Under the pieces are notes generated by a model that saw only the letters and a list, made by a program, of their open reading frames with translations, was not told where the DNA came from and ran no database searches. Positions 38,555 to 48,436 of a stretch of 64,000 nucleotides of DNA are shown here, piece by piece (the first letter of the stretch is position 1; every line of letters starts with the position of its first letter). The DNA lies in contig NZ_JAJUBB010000006.1 in assembly GCF_028683135.1 (NCBI RefSeq), positions 1-64,000 of the forward strand, given 5' to 3'. Position numbers and translations under genes: made by a program. The stretch comes from Enterovibrio qingdaonensis (GTDB taxonomy: Bacteria; Pseudomonadota; Gammaproteobacteria; Enterobacterales; Vibrionaceae).

Positions 38555-41107
38555 ATGTCTCAGGACAAACATCTACACAGCAACGATCCGTTTAGCGGTC
38601 GTGAAGCAGAAAAATATGAAAACCCAGTGCCAAGTCGTGAGCACTTACTTGAGGTTATCAAGGGGTTTACCACTCCGGTGAGCAGAGACCAACTATTTGA
38701 AGTGTTGGGCCTGAAAAGCGACGAAGAATATGAAGGCTTACGCCGCCGTTTGCGTGCCATGGAGCGCGATGGACAACTGATTTTCACCCGTCGCCAATGC
38801 TATGCACTGCCAGAGCGTCTGGATTTGGTGAAAGGAACCGTAATTGGTCACCGCGATGGCTTTGGTTTCTTGCGTCCAGAAGGCAAAGGCAACCGCGAAG
38901 ATTGGTTGCTGCCACATCACCAAATGAAGGGCGTGATGCATGGTGATTTTATTCTGGCGCAGCCTGCAGGTACGGACAAACGTGGCCGAAAAGAAGCGCG
39001 TGTTGTGCGCGTATTGGAAGAACGCAAAGGCCAGATAGTGGGTCGCTATTTCGTGGAAAACGGCCAAGGCTTTGTCGTGCCAGATGATTCGCGCTTGAGC
39101 CAAGATATTGTGATCCCACAAGAAGATCGCAAAGGCGCACGCATGGGTAACGTTGTGGTGGTGGAAATCTTCCAACGTCCAACCCGTCAGCACAACCCTG
39201 TGGGGCGCGTAGTAGAAGTGTTGGGTGAGAACATGGCACCTGGCATGGAAATCGAGATTGCAGTTCGTACGCACAACATCCCGCATGAATGGCCGCAAGA
39301 TGTCGAGAAACAAACCAAGAACTTCACTGAGCAAGTGCCGGAAGACGCCAAACAAGGTCGCGTTGATCTGCGTGAACTGCCGCTAGTTACCATCGACGGC
39401 GAAGATGCCCGTGACTTTGATGATGCGGTCTTTTGTGAGAAGAAAAAATCCGGTGGTTGGCGTCTTTGGGTTGCGATTGCAGACGTAAGTTATTACGTAC
39501 GTCCAGATTCAGCCCTTGATAAAGAAGCCATCAATCGTGGTAACTCGGTGTACTTCCCATCACAGGTTATTCCTATGCTGCCGGAAGTGCTGTCGAACGG
39601 GTTATGTTCGCTGAACCCGCAGGTAGACCGCCTGTGTATGGTATGTGAAATGACCATCTCTGAAGCGGGTAAGCTATCAGGTTTCAAACATTATGAAGCC
39701 GTAATGAACTCCCATGCGCGTCTGACCTACACCAAGGTTGCCGCGATGCTGGAAGGTGATGACGCCCTGCGTGAGCGCTATGCTCCCTTGGTTCCGCATC
39801 TTGAAGAGCTGAACAACATGTACAAAGTACTCAAGGCAGCGCGTGAGCAACGTGGTGCGATTGAGTTTGAAACCGTGGAAACCAAGTTCATCTTTAACGC
39901 CATGCGTAAGATAGAGCGAATCGTGCCGGTAGAGCGTAACGACGCCCACAAAATCATCGAAGAATGTATGATCTTGGCGAACATTGCGTCTGCAAGATAC
40001 GTAGAAAAAGCGAAAGAGCCTGCACTGTATCGTGTCCATGAGGCACCAGGTGAAGAACGTCTGACCGGCTTTAAAGACTTCCTGAAGGAAGTGGGTTTGA
40101 CGTTGGAAGGTGGACTTGAACCGTCACCGACGGATTACGCTAAACTGGCGCACGCCATTGCAGGCCGTCCTGATCAAGAACTGATCCAAACCATGCTGCT
40201 GCGCTCAATGAAACAAGCGGTGTATCAGGCAGATAATTCAGGTCACTTTGGTTTGGCACTGAAACAGTACGCGCACTTTACGTCGCCAATTCGTCGTTAC
40301 CCAGACTTGTTGCTTCATCGCGCAATCAAGTACCTGATCGCGAAAGAGGAAGGCCGCAACACTGACCGTTGGACGCCGACGGGTGGGTACCATTACTCCA
40401 CCGACGACATGGACGTGATGGGTGAGCAGTGCTCAATGACAGAACGTCGCGCGGACGACGCGACCCGTGATGTGTCTGACTGGCTGAAATGTGAATACAT
40501 GCAAGACCATGTCGGCGACGTCATGGAAGGCACAATTGCCAATGTTACCGGTTTTGGATTCTTTGTCCGTTTGAATGATATCCATATTGATGGTTTGGTG
40601 CATATCTCAAACCTTGATAATGATTACTACAACTACGACATGGTGAGTCAAAAGTTAGTCGGTGAAAGCTCTGGTCGTATATTCCGACTTGGCGATCAGG
40701 TCACGGTCAAAGTATTATCCGTCAACCTTGATGAAAGGATGATCGACTTTGGACTGGATGGCGTGACGCGAAAACCACGTGGTGACGGTAAAACAGCACG
40801 GGACAAAGCGAAGAAAGGTCGCGCAGAGTCGGGCAAAAACCCTGAATCTGCTAAAGAGCGCGGTTCTGTTCGCCAGCAACTAAAACGTGGTGCTATTCCT
40901 AAGGCTGCAGGTGACGATAAAGCACCTAAAGGCAAAGGAAAGAGAAAAGGAAAGCCTCATCGCAAAGGATCGTCTGCGAACAAGGGGCCTTCCGAAGGTA
41001 AAATAGCTGATGGCACTCCAGCGAAGAAAAAGAGCAAGAGCCAGAAGGTGCGTAAGAAAAAAGCGCAACGAAGCAAACCGGAAAAAGCAGGCAATCAAAA
41101 GAAGTAA
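38555..41107 (+). CDS. rnr: Ribonuclease R
   Basis: 850 residues. It is a processive 3'-5' exoribonuclease that degrades structured RNA. In order: an N-terminal helix-turn-helix, two cold-shock domains (about 85-230), the RNB catalytic domain with the magnesium aspartates in [15 protein letters not shown], an S1 domain near 640-725 ([20 protein letters not shown]), and a long lysine/arginine-rich tail of about 110 residues that is typical of RNase R. It ends 3 bp before rlmB. Confidence 0.97.
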   Translation: MSQDKHLHSNDPFSGREAEKYENPVPSREHLLEVIKGFTTPVSRDQLFEVLGLKSDEEYEGLRRRLRAMERDGQLIFTRRQCYALPERLDLVKGTVIGHRDGFGFLRPEGKGNREDWLLPHHQMKGVMHGDFILAQPAGTDKRGRKEARVVRVLEERKGQIVGRYFVENGQGFVVPDDSRLSQDIVIPQEDRKGARMGNVVVVEIFQRPTRQHNPVGRVVEVLGENMAPGMEIEIAVRTHNIPHEWPQDVEKQTKNFTEQVPEDAKQGRVDLRELPLVTIDGEDARDFDDAVFCEKKKSGGWRLWVAIADVSYYVRPDSALDKEAINRGNSVYFPSQVIPMLPEVLSNGLCSLNPQVDRLCMVCEMTISEAGKLSGFKHYEAVMNSHARLTYTKVAAMLEGDDALRERYAPLVPHLEELNNMYKVLKAAREQRGAIEFETVETKFIFNAMRKIERIVPVERNDAHKIIEECMILANIASARYVEKAKEPALYRVHEAPGEERLTGFKDFLKEVGLTLEGGLEPSPTDYAKLAHAIAGRPDQELIQTMLLRSMKQAVYQADNSGHFGLALKQYAHFTSPIRRYPDLLLHRAIKYLIAKEEGRNTDRWTPTGGYHYSTDDMDVMGEQCSMTERRADDATRDVSDWLKCEYMQDHVGDVMEGTIANVTGFGFFVRLNDIHIDGLVHISNLDNDYYNYDMVSQKLVGESSGRIFRLGDQVTVKVLSVNLDERMIDFGLDGVTRKPRGDGKTARDKAKKGRAESGKNPESAKERGSVRQQLKRGAIPKAAGDDKAPKGKGKRKGKPHRKGSSANKGPSEGKIADGTPAKKKSKSQKVRKKKAQRSKPEKAGNQKK

Positions 41108-41110
41108 CCC

Positions 41111-41848
41111 ATGAGCAATGAAATGATTTACGGCATTCACGCCGTTAAAGCTGTACTGGAATCTGATCCATCTCGCTTTATCGAAGTCTTTGTTCTGAAA
41201 GGCCGTCAAGACGATCGCGTTTTGCCTGTGCTTAACGAACTGACTCGCCTTGGTATTACCCTTCAAGAAATGGGTCGTAAAGCGCTGGATGACAAAGCGA
41301 AAGGCGCATCACACCAAGGCTTAATCGCTCGTGTGAAGCCGGGTCGCCAGTACAACGAAAACGATCTGGATATTATTCTGGATGGTAAAGAGAACCCGCT
41401 ACTGTTGGTGTTGGACGGCGTGACCGATCCGCATAACCTAGGTGCATGCCTGCGTAACGCAGATGCAGCGGGTGTGTGCGCGGTTATTGTACCGAAAGAC
41501 AAGTCGGCACAGCTGAATGCAACCGCACGTAAAGTGGCCGTTGGCGCAGCAGAAGTCGTGCCTTTGGTTCGTGTGACCAACCTGGCTCGCACCATGCGTG
41601 CATTACAGGAAAAAGGCGTGTGGTTTGTCGGCACCGCAGGTGAGGCGACGCACGATGTGTACGATGCGAAACTGACGGGGCCGCTGGCTATCGTAATGGG
41701 TGCGGAAGGTGACGGCATGCGTCGTTTGACCCGCGAAACCTGTGACGACTTGATCAGTATCCCAATGGCGGGCAGCGTATCCAGCCTGAACGTGTCGGTA
41801 GCAACGGGTATCTGTCTGTTTGAAGCGGTGCGTCAGCGTCGCGCGTAA
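41111..41848 (+). CDS. rlmB: 23S rRNA (guanosine-2'-O-)-methyltransferase RlmB
   Basis: 245 residues. It methylates G2251 of 23S rRNA in the peptidyl-transferase centre. The N-terminal substrate-binding part is followed by a SPOUT knot domain with motif 1 [18 protein letters not shown], motif 2 [15 protein letters not shown], and motif 3 [19 protein letters not shown]. It is translationally close to rnr. Confidence 0.97.
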   Translation: MSNEMIYGIHAVKAVLESDPSRFIEVFVLKGRQDDRVLPVLNELTRLGITLQEMGRKALDDKAKGASHQGLIARVKPGRQYNENDLDIILDGKENPLLLVLDGVTDPHNLGACLRNADAAGVCAVIVPKDKSAQLNATARKVAVGAAEVVPLVRVTNLARTMRALQEKGVWFVGTAGEATHDVYDAKLTGPLAIVMGAEGDGMRRLTRETCDDLISIPMAGSVSSLNVSVATGICLFEAVRQRRA

Positions 41849-41862
41849 TCAGATACGGTGAA

Positions 41863-41891
41863 TGAAAAGGAGCCTGAGGGCTCCTTTTTTT
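41863..41891. terminator. Bidirectional terminator between rlmB and the PRD regulator
   Basis: Stem AAGGAGCC (41867-41874) / GGCTCCTT (41879-41886), loop TGAG, with A4 on the left and T6 on the right. Confidence 0.9.
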
Positions 41892-41914
41892 ATGCCTGCA
41901 CTTTGGAACAACCG

Positions 41915-43834
41915 CTACACCAGTTCTTGGTGCGCCAGTGTTTTGAAGCATTGGAACTCACTGCACTGCGACAACGTTTTTCCCGCTTTGTTGTTTACCA
42001 GTGTCAGGAAGAGATCATATAACCCCATCGCTTCTTCATAGTCGTTTTTACTTAAGGCCATAAAGAATACTAGGTAAGCTTTTTCTCCGTTCCCCCAATC
42101 GATGCCTTTTGGGGCAGCAACGGTATAGACCAACGAATGTTTGGCAAATAACTCAATGGAGTGTGGCAGGGCTATATGCTCGCCCATCATGGTCGAGACA
42201 ATCACCTCGCGTTCTTTGAGTGAGTCACCGAACCCCACCTCAACGAGCCCTTCAGTTTCCAGTTGTTCACACACCATGTCGAATAGCGAGGCTTGATCAA
42301 TAGACTCTTCGATATAGAGAAATTGTTCCGCCGAGAAGTATTTCTCCAACATGTAAGGACCAGTACGGTCAACCAGAACCAGCTTACCCAATTCTTCTAA
42401 CTGATGTTGGGTAGGGAAAGGGTCGAGCACAAACACTGGTACCGAAACCCCTTCGGGCATATTGGTCGTGATGATCATGTCGACTTGTGGTTGTTGCGCC
42501 ATTCTCAGGTACTCAGCCGAATACACGGTTTCCAGCTCTAGCTGCGGATAATGACGGCGAATAATGGCTTCTAGTCCACGTGAAATCGCATTTCCGGCAT
42601 CGCAGTACAGCATGGCTTTTGGCGCGCGGTGGCCAAGATAGTGGTTTCGCTCCAGACCTACGCCAACATGGATAACCAGATACCCAATCTCATGCTGAGT
42701 CATGCAGTAGCCCGTTTCTCGAATCCAGTCAGCAATCGCAGCAAGGGTGATGTCGTAGGCAAGCGGGTAGTGCTGCTTAATGTGTTCGGCAAGTGGATTG
42801 ACGGTCGCGACATGGTGCTTCACTCGGACGATCATTTTGCTGATGTGAGTTTGCAGGTCGCGCCTTAGTTGCATGTCTTGGCGGATATCATACGGGTAAT
42901 GTCGATGGACATAATCCAAGATATGGTTAACCAACTTTTCAGCTTCAATTTGGCCGAGAATAGTTTGTGCATGCTGGCTGGCTGAAATCCGCGCTTGAAT
43001 GTTGATTGCCAGTGCCGCAATTTCATGTTCATTCGCGGGTATAAGCGTTGGCAAGGCATCAAATACTATCTGTGCCACGGGAAGGACTTCGTTAACCACA
43101 TCCTCTTTTGGAAAAGCTTCTAGTGCTTGTCCGCTCGCCAGTCGTTGCAGGGCGACGGCGGCATAGATAGCGAGCCAGTGTAGACCGTCATCATTGATAT
43201 AAAGCTTGTTGGCAACAAGGATCTCGCGAAAACGCGCTGCAAACACTTGTTGGGAGTTGCTCGGAAACAGCGTGCCGATAAGACCCCTTGCCCGTTGAGA
43301 TTCTTTGTTTTCTGAATAGATAATTTGTGACAAACGGGCACGAATGGCCGTTTCACAGCCTTTAATGCGCATACCCAGTCTTGGCTTGCTGTCGATTTTA
43401 ATGCCGAAAGGGGAAAGCTGCGCTCTCACATCGGCCATGTCTCCTTGGACAGCTGCGCGACTTAAATTCCACGTGTCAGCTAAATCATCCAATTTCACCC
43501 AATCGTCAGCGGTGAGCAGTAACACCTGAATTTGGACGATACGTTCTTTGCTGGTGCGCGGCGCAGGGTCGGCGTCTCTTGCGGCAAGTTGAAACGTTTC
43601 GAAGGCTTCTTGGTTGTAAATCTTCAGCTGATAACCGGAACCACGCTGGTGGATCAAGTGGGCACCGTGATTCACCATCACGTTATTCAGTGTGGCGACA
43701 TCCGTGCGGACGGTACGGGTGGATACATTGAGGCGTTGAGCCAATTCTTCTTGGGTTAGTGGTGAGTTGGATACGGCATCGAGTAATCGAATAAGACGCG
43801 GATGAGGTAATGTCGGCTGCGATAAATTTGGCAT
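41915..43834 (-). CDS. PRD-containing transcription regulator with EIIB- and EIIA-like domains (BglG/MtlR type)
   Basis: 639 residues from ATG 43834, which has AGGAA upstream; a GTG at 43855 is less likely. In order: a helix-turn-helix (about 10-60), a second winged helix (about 95-170), two PRD domains (PRD1 about 190-290, without clear conserved histidines; PRD2 about 300-400, with H330 and H389), an EIIB-gat-like domain with C411 (AMLYCDAGNAISRG), and an EIIA-mtl-like domain with H558 (GEHIALPHSI). Such proteins are DNA-binding activators switched by PTS phosphorylation. It is the last gene of the nine-gene cluster and most likely its regulator. Confidence 0.85.
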   Translation of the reverse strand: MPNLSQPTLPHPRLIRLLDAVSNSPLTQEELAQRLNVSTRTVRTDVATLNNVMVNHGAHLIHQRGSGYQLKIYNQEAFETFQLAARDADPAPRTSKERIVQIQVLLLTADDWVKLDDLADTWNLSRAAVQGDMADVRAQLSPFGIKIDSKPRLGMRIKGCETAIRARLSQIIYSENKESQRARGLIGTLFPSNSQQVFAARFREILVANKLYINDDGLHWLAIYAAVALQRLASGQALEAFPKEDVVNEVLPVAQIVFDALPTLIPANEHEIAALAINIQARISASQHAQTILGQIEAEKLVNHILDYVHRHYPYDIRQDMQLRRDLQTHISKMIVRVKHHVATVNPLAEHIKQHYPLAYDITLAAIADWIRETGYCMTQHEIGYLVIHVGVGLERNHYLGHRAPKAMLYCDAGNAISRGLEAIIRRHYPQLELETVYSAEYLRMAQQPQVDMIITTNMPEGVSVPVFVLDPFPTQHQLEELGKLVLVDRTGPYMLEKYFSAEQFLYIEESIDQASLFDMVCEQLETEGLVEVGFGDSLKEREVIVSTMMGEHIALPHSIELFAKHSLVYTVAAPKGIDWGNGEKAYLVFFMALSKNDYEEAMGLYDLFLTLVNNKAGKTLSQCSEFQCFKTLAHQELV

Positions 43835-43927
43835 TGCGTGTTCCTGTTGCAACACTGCCAGTTTGCCGGGGAGTTCCGTCGTAAAGGGGGAGAAGGAGGT
43901 CTATCCCGGCAAAACTAAAATCTTTAG

Positions 43928-43951
43928 GGTATGCAGGCTATGCTGCATACC
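43928..43951 (-). terminator. Hairpin after the DgaF-like gene
   Basis: Nine-bp stem GGTATGCAG (43928-43936) / CTGCATACC (43943-43951) with a 6-base loop. On the minus strand it is followed by CTAAAGATTTT, a weak T-run. It may reduce read-through into the regulator gene. Confidence 0.5.
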
Positions 43952-43960
43952 GACGCTTGC

Positions 43961-44704
43961 TTAGCGATTAAGCAGACGTTTTGAGATTTCTAACAGTGTT
44001 TTTACATCTTCTGGGCGGGTCTCGCCAGAGGAAGAATCTATGATTGAGCTGTACACGTGAGGTATAACTTTCTCAACGCCTGCATCCAAAGCAATTCGCA
44101 AAATCTCTTCGAAATTTGCTAGGTCTATCCCACCTGTTGGTTCCAACCAGAAACCATTGCGCGCACAGGCCTTCGCGACTTCTTCATATTCGTCAACGCT
44201 GTCCAGACCGCCCATTGGGAAGTATTTAACAGAGCTGCAACCCATGTCTTGCAACATGGCAATCGCGGTATCTACTGGGACGATGGCATCTGCCATATCT
44301 GCACTCTTAGGGCCGGTAGAAATTTTCACCATACCTACTGTGCCTGTTGGCGAAATGAGACCGTTAACCACGGTCTCATTTTGACCTAGTGCGTTGCGGC
44401 TTTTGCCAACACCCGTGAATACTTGGTTCACGTGCTGAGGCTGAAGAATACCCGCCAACTCGGTTACCATGTCGGATTGCTTAGGATCGCCCGCACCCAG
44501 ACCGATAGACAGCGCATTGTTAATTTTCTCTGCACACGCTTTCATGTCTTCAACAGCACTTGGTACGTCTGGGTAGCTTTTTGACAGCATGCCAACCAGT
44601 ACATGGCCTTCTGCTGCTTCGTAAACATCAACAGCATTTTGGTGAGAGCCTGCCAGTACGTTCAGACATACGCGGTCAGCAATATATTTTGGGCTTAGAG
44701 ACAT
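43961..44704 (-). CDS. dgaF: KDPG-type aldolase, DgaF family (EF_0839-like group)
   Basis: 247 residues, a TIM-barrel class I aldolase with Schiff-base lysine candidate K160 in SSVKYFPMGGLDSVDEY. In Salmonella DgaF cleaves 2-keto-3-deoxygluconate-6-P to pyruvate and glyceraldehyde-3-P in glucosaminate use. Other motifs are NVLAGSHQNAVDVYEAAEGH, TGVGKSRNALG and LEPTGGIDLANFEEI. It has AGGAG before the ATG and lies 5 bp after the PLP enzyme gene. Naming follows family similarity; the substrate is inferred from context. Confidence 0.8.
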   Translation of the reverse strand: MSLSPKYIADRVCLNVLAGSHQNAVDVYEAAEGHVLVGMLSKSYPDVPSAVEDMKACAEKINNALSIGLGAGDPKQSDMVTELAGILQPQHVNQVFTGVGKSRNALGQNETVVNGLISPTGTVGMVKISTGPKSADMADAIVPVDTAIAMLQDMGCSSVKYFPMGGLDSVDEYEEVAKACARNGFWLEPTGGIDLANFEEILRIALDAGVEKVIPHVYSSIIDSSSGETRPEDVKTLLEISKRLLNR

Positions 44705-44709
44705 GTTTT

Positions 44710-45819
44710 TTACTCCTGAGTCAGCTTGGTCATGGCAGCAAGAATCTGTTCAAGTTCTTCTTTTGAAACGCTGCGCACGTCAAATTCAATGGTGCCTTCG
44801 TTGGCTTTATATGGGCGGCAGTAAACGGCTGGATTTCCGTTCTGCAGCTTGGCAACAGCATCTTTCGCTGTCATGCCGAACGCGTGAGCGTCGAAATTCA
44901 CTTCTGCACGGGCGATGTCTCGGCCTGCGCTGTCCCACACCACACGAGATGTGATGCCTTGCAGCGCGTTCAGGCCGTCGATGAACGCGGTCATCTTGTC
45001 GACCATTGATGCACCAGACGCTTGCTCGCGTTCTAGATACAGCTCAATCGCGTGAGTCAGGCCAAGAATGCCTTCTTTGCCGACTTTCATCGCGCGACCA
45101 ATGCCCATTGACTGTTGTTTTACCCACTCGACATATTCGTGCTTACCGAGCACCAGACCGCTGGTTGGGCCTTCAATGGCTTTTGCGCCAGAGTAGATGA
45201 CCAGATCCGCACCTTGTTGGTAGTAAAGGCGCAGGTCTTCTTCTGCAGCTGCATCGACAATCAATGGCAAGTCATGGGCTTTCGCTACTTCAGCTGCATC
45301 CGCGACAGTTAGCATGCTCTTTTGCACACAGTGGTGAGACTTGATGTAAAGGATGGCTGCGGTGTTAGGGTTGATTGCTGCCGCCAGTTGCGCGGCAGAA
45401 CATTCATTTGCCCAACCTGCTTCCACCAGTTTGCCGCCACCTAGGTTCACCATGGTGCCGACTGGCGCACCAAAGTTAACGTTGTGGCCTTTTGGCATCA
45501 CGATTTCAGTCGGGACGTCGTGCGCATGAGCGTGCAAGTTTTCAAGACGGTATGCGTCTCCACGTACAATCATTGCCGCCACACTTTGTGCAATACCGGC
45601 GGACGCACAAGACACGACAACCGCGTTTTCCACGTCCAGCAAACGGGCGATGTATTCACCCGTTTTGTTCACCAGATCTTTCATTTCGAAGTAGCTGTTG
45701 ATGCCGAATTTGACGGTTTCTACCACTTCAGGCAATGGCGTAGAAACACCCAGTGCCGTCATACGGCCAGAGGCGTTGATCACCTGTTTCAGGTTATATT
45801 TTTCAAGAATTGAAGACAT
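44710..45819 (-). CDS. dgaE: DgaE-type PLP-dependent ammonia-lyase (SelA-like fold)
   Basis: 369 residues. It belongs to the selenocysteine synthase-like PLP family, with the cofactor lysine K213 in VIYSGAKAIEGPTSGLVLG and the aspartate in LPLIVDAAAEEDL. In Salmonella DgaE turns D-glucosaminate-6-P into 2-keto-3-deoxygluconate-6-P plus ammonia, which then feeds DgaF. The pair is kept here in the same order. The start overlaps the upstream amidohydrolase by 17 bp, indicating coupling. A different 2-amino sugar acid could be the true substrate. Confidence 0.82.
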   Translation of the reverse strand: MSSILEKYNLKQVINASGRMTALGVSTPLPEVVETVKFGINSYFEMKDLVNKTGEYIARLLDVENAVVVSCASAGIAQSVAAMIVRGDAYRLENLHAHAHDVPTEIVMPKGHNVNFGAPVGTMVNLGGGKLVEAGWANECSAAQLAAAINPNTAAILYIKSHHCVQKSMLTVADAAEVAKAHDLPLIVDAAAEEDLRLYYQQGADLVIYSGAKAIEGPTSGLVLGKHEYVEWVKQQSMGIGRAMKVGKEGILGLTHAIELYLEREQASGASMVDKMTAFIDGLNALQGITSRVVWDSAGRDIARAEVNFDAHAFGMTAKDAVAKLQNGNPAVYCRPYKANEGTIEFDVRSVSKEELEQILAAMTKLTQE

Positions 45820-46939
45820 GGTGAGTCTGTCCTTTTTCTGTCAGGGTCATCTCGCCGCCTACAATGGCAGCAAGCGGTGCAAAGCGTTGTTCACCAGTGC
45901 GGGTATCACCCTCGGTATCGGTGAAGGTCACTTGCGTATGTTCGATTTCGTACAGGGTCAGGTCTGCATCACAGCCTGTTGTAAGCTGGCCTTTGGATTC
46001 AAGGCGCAGCGCGTGAGCAACTTTCGCCGTCACACGTTCGATAATTTGTTCATGGCTAAGGCCAAGGGTGAAGAACATCGACATCAGATGCGCCAGACCA
46101 TAAACCGGACCGTTGATACGGTTCTTGCAGTAAATGTCAGAGCTGATGGTGTCCGGCAAAATGCCTTGGTTGATCGACATTTCTGCCACGTCAAAGCTGA
46201 AGCTCGCGCTGCCATGACCAATGTCCAACAACATGCCACGGTCCATTGCTGCTTTCACGGCATCACGCAGTGTGCCTTCTGGCGTCAAAATGCGGTTTGG
46301 TTTGCCATTGAAGCAATGGGTCAGGATGTCACCTTCGCCCAGCAGTTCCGCGATATCGTCCAGCGTTGGTGGCGCGTTACCCACGTGCACCATCAATGGC
46401 AGGCATCCACATTCGCATTGCAGTGCTTTTGCAGATTTGAGTGGCGTGAGGCCATTCTCGCCAACAACACTGCCGCTCATGCGTGCTTTCAGGCCGACAA
46501 CGAAGTCAGGGTGACGCTCTACCGCGTCTTTGGCCAGGGTCAGGTCGATATCGTTCTTATCGGCTAATTCGTTCTGACGCAGCAGGCCGATGCGCGAAAT
46601 GTTCAGTAGCGCGCGTACCTCGGTTTTGCAGTTTTTCGCAATCTCAGCGAAGTCATCTACGTCATCAGCACCTGTGCTGCCTGCGTCGATAACCGTTGTG
46701 ACGCCGCCCGTGACGCCTATCGCGTCTGGCTCATCATTGTAAATAGGGGAATTTGGATAGCAGTGTGTATGTCCGTCAATCCAGCCTGCGCTGACGTACA
46801 CGTCGTTATTCAGTGTCAGCGTCTTAGTGGCTTGTGCATCGGCCAGTTCGCCGATGGCGGCAATCTTGCCGTTTTGAATGGCAATGTCTGCGCATTCGCC
46901 AGAGACAAGTCGGGCGTTTTTAATCAGGAAATCGTACAT
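45803..46939 (-). CDS. Amidohydrolase/deacetylase family metal enzyme (EF_0837/AHA_3915-like)
   Basis: 378 residues in the amidohydrolase superfamily. Metal and catalytic candidates are H57 and H59 (GWIDGHTHCY), K151 (VGLKARMSG, the position of the carboxylated lysine), H185 (LMVHVGNAP), H208 (ILTHCFNGK), and D239 in LLDIGHG. It resembles the dihydroorotase/allantoinase and N-acyl-amino acid deacylase branch and probably removes an acyl or carbamoyl group from a sugar-acid amine. It sits between the membrane protein genes and dgaE, so I infer that it acts before the ammonia-lyase. Confidence 0.78.
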   Translation of the reverse strand: MYDFLIKNARLVSGECADIAIQNGKIAAIGELADAQATKTLTLNNDVYVSAGWIDGHTHCYPNSPIYNDEPDAIGVTGGVTTVIDAGSTGADDVDDFAEIAKNCKTEVRALLNISRIGLLRQNELADKNDIDLTLAKDAVERHPDFVVGLKARMSGSVVGENGLTPLKSAKALQCECGCLPLMVHVGNAPPTLDDIAELLGEGDILTHCFNGKPNRILTPEGTLRDAVKAAMDRGMLLDIGHGSASFSFDVAEMSINQGILPDTISSDIYCKNRINGPVYGLAHLMSMFFTLGLSHEQIIERVTAKVAHALRLESKGQLTTGCDADLTLYEIEHTQVTFTDTEGDTRTGEQRFAPLAAIVGGEMTLTEKGQTHHVFNS

Positions 46940-46954
46940 AGGGGTATCTCGATA

Positions 46955-46974
46955 ACCCCGCCCGAAGGCGGGGT
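46955..46974 (-). other. cUUCGg-capped intercistronic hairpin
   Basis: ACCCCGCC (46955-46962) pairs with GGCGGGGT (46967-46974). On the minus-strand mRNA the loop reads TTCG closed by C-G, the extra-stable tetraloop. There is no T-run, so it is more likely an mRNA stability or processing element than a terminator. It lies between the DUF4310 and amidohydrolase genes. Confidence 0.7.
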
Positions 46975-46981
46975 AGAAGTA

Positions 46982-47629
46982 TTACAGAGCGACTGGGAAC
47001 ATGGTGCCTAGTGCCATTGCGCCTAGGATTGCGCCACCGGTGATTGGTTTGCCCCACACATAGAAGATCAGCGCACCAACCAATGAGCCAAGACCGATTG
47101 GAATTGACGCACCCATTGCAGACAGGATGATCAGAGGACCAAGGAAACGGCCAGAGCTGTTACCTGCACCCATCATGACGTCTGCGCCATAGGTAGAGTT
47201 GCTTTGGTTGATAGTGAACTTACGCGCCACGATGATGATGGCACCGATAGCCAGACCCGCGACCATGCCTGTCGCCAATGCCATTGGGAAGTTCTCAACT
47301 GGGTAAGTGATACCAGCACCCAGAAGCAGAGCAGGGATACCCAAACCAACACCTGTCATGATGGCACCACCGATATCCAAGATACCGACCAGTGAACCTT
47401 CGATGATGCGTGCAAACAAGAAGCTAGCACCGAATGCTGCGACTGCGCCGTAGGCACCCGTGTCCATACCTGCACGAAGCATAGAGACGAAAGCCACTTC
47501 GTTGAATGCGCCTACGCCGTACAGGTAGTACATGTGCGTACCCGCGAATACACCGGCAGACAGCAGACCCACGATGATTGGGAAAGACCAGTCGGCGTAC
47601 CAGAAGTTATTCTTCATTTTCTCATCCAT
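46982..47629 (-). CDS. DUF4310 family integral membrane protein (EF_0833/AHA_3914-like)
   Basis: 215 residues, with six or so hydrophobic segments rich in glycine and alanine (for example FPIIVGLLSAGVFAGTHMYY, MALATGMVAGLAIGAIIIVA, and a C-terminal GGAILGAMALGTMFPVAL). It belongs to an uncharacterised family that always travels with DUF4311 and DUF4312 proteins. I infer one of two membrane subunits of an uptake system. GGGGAA lies five bases before the ATG at 47629. Confidence 0.75.
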   Translation of the reverse strand: MDEKMKNNFWYADWSFPIIVGLLSAGVFAGTHMYYLYGVGAFNEVAFVSMLRAGMDTGAYGAVAAFGASFLFARIIEGSLVGILDIGGAIMTGVGLGIPALLLGAGITYPVENFPMALATGMVAGLAIGAIIIVARKFTINQSNSTYGADVMMGAGNSSGRFLGPLIILSAMGASIPIGLGSLVGALIFYVWGKPITGGAILGAMALGTMFPVAL

Positions 47630-47640
47630 GGTAGTTCCCC

Positions 47641-48417
47641 TTATTTACCGCTCATCATGAGGTGGATGTTTTCAAGCCACATTGGAACTTCCATGTGGAA
47701 AGATTTGATCAGTTGCATGTCGAAGCCACGGAAGAAGGCACTCATTGCGAACAGCGCGATGATAGCTGCCATCATGATCTTGGTGACTTTGTTCCAGCCG
47801 CCGTCTTCTACGCCTTTACCGATAAGGATACCCAGTACCAGACCCGGTACGGCGTTACCCATAATCATTTGTGCCAGACCACCGAAGATGGTTGCCCAGA
47901 AGCCAGATTTCTTGCCTGCTTCAATCGCTGCCAGCCAGAAAATGACAGGCATCACAGTGTTTACCAAAAGGTTTGCAGCAGGAACCAGTACCTTCACAGC
48001 GGTTACCTGAAGAGCTTCAGGAACAGCAGCGGCAGTGGTGTTAAGGAACGCAACAACCAGCGCGCCCAAGATGGCACAGGTAATACCCATACGCTTTGGA
48101 TCGTGCAGCGTGGTCGCCAGATCGCGGTTTTTCATCATCAGTACCGCTGCGCCCCAGTGAGGTAGTACGCGGTGGTCGATGTCTTGTGTAAACGCACCGG
48201 CAGCAACGGTAGATGCCCATGCGTTGAAGAAGAAGCCAAGGCCGAATGAGAAGTGTGATGCTGGGTCACCTTCACAAGAGTTCAGTTCGCCCAACGTACG
48301 GAACGCGCCCATACCCTGTACGGTTGGTGCGTGGAACATTCGCGCTGCACCGACGCCGACACCAAGGCCGACTAAGCCACCAATAATGAGAGACTTAAAA
48401 AGAATGACAGTGAACAT
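47641..48417 (-). CDS. DUF4311 family integral membrane protein (EF_0832/AHA_3913-like)
   Basis: 258 residues. The N-terminal FKSLIIGGLVGLGVGVGAAR is followed by several hydrophobic stretches, including GITCAILGALVVAFLNTTAA and AIIALFAMSAFFRGFD. A motif in the first loop, MFHAPTVQGMGAFRTLGELN, and the acidic-flanked SCEGDPASHFSFGLGF are candidates for the conserved functional part. Function is unknown. It is probably the partner of the DUF4310 protein in the membrane. AAGGAA precedes the start. Confidence 0.75.
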   Translation of the reverse strand: MFTVILFKSLIIGGLVGLGVGVGAARMFHAPTVQGMGAFRTLGELNSCEGDPASHFSFGLGFFFNAWASTVAAGAFTQDIDHRVLPHWGAAVLMMKNRDLATTLHDPKRMGITCAILGALVVAFLNTTAAAVPEALQVTAVKVLVPAANLLVNTVMPVIFWLAAIEAGKKSGFWATIFGGLAQMIMGNAVPGLVLGILIGKGVEDGGWNKVTKIMMAAIIALFAMSAFFRGFDMQLIKSFHMEVPMWLENIHLMMSGK

Positions 48418-48436
48418 GTCATGGATTCCTTAGAGA

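Noticed and set aside
38738-39393. Long antisense frames inside rnr
   Set aside because: They are shadows of a strongly coding RNase R gene with all family motifs in the sense frame.
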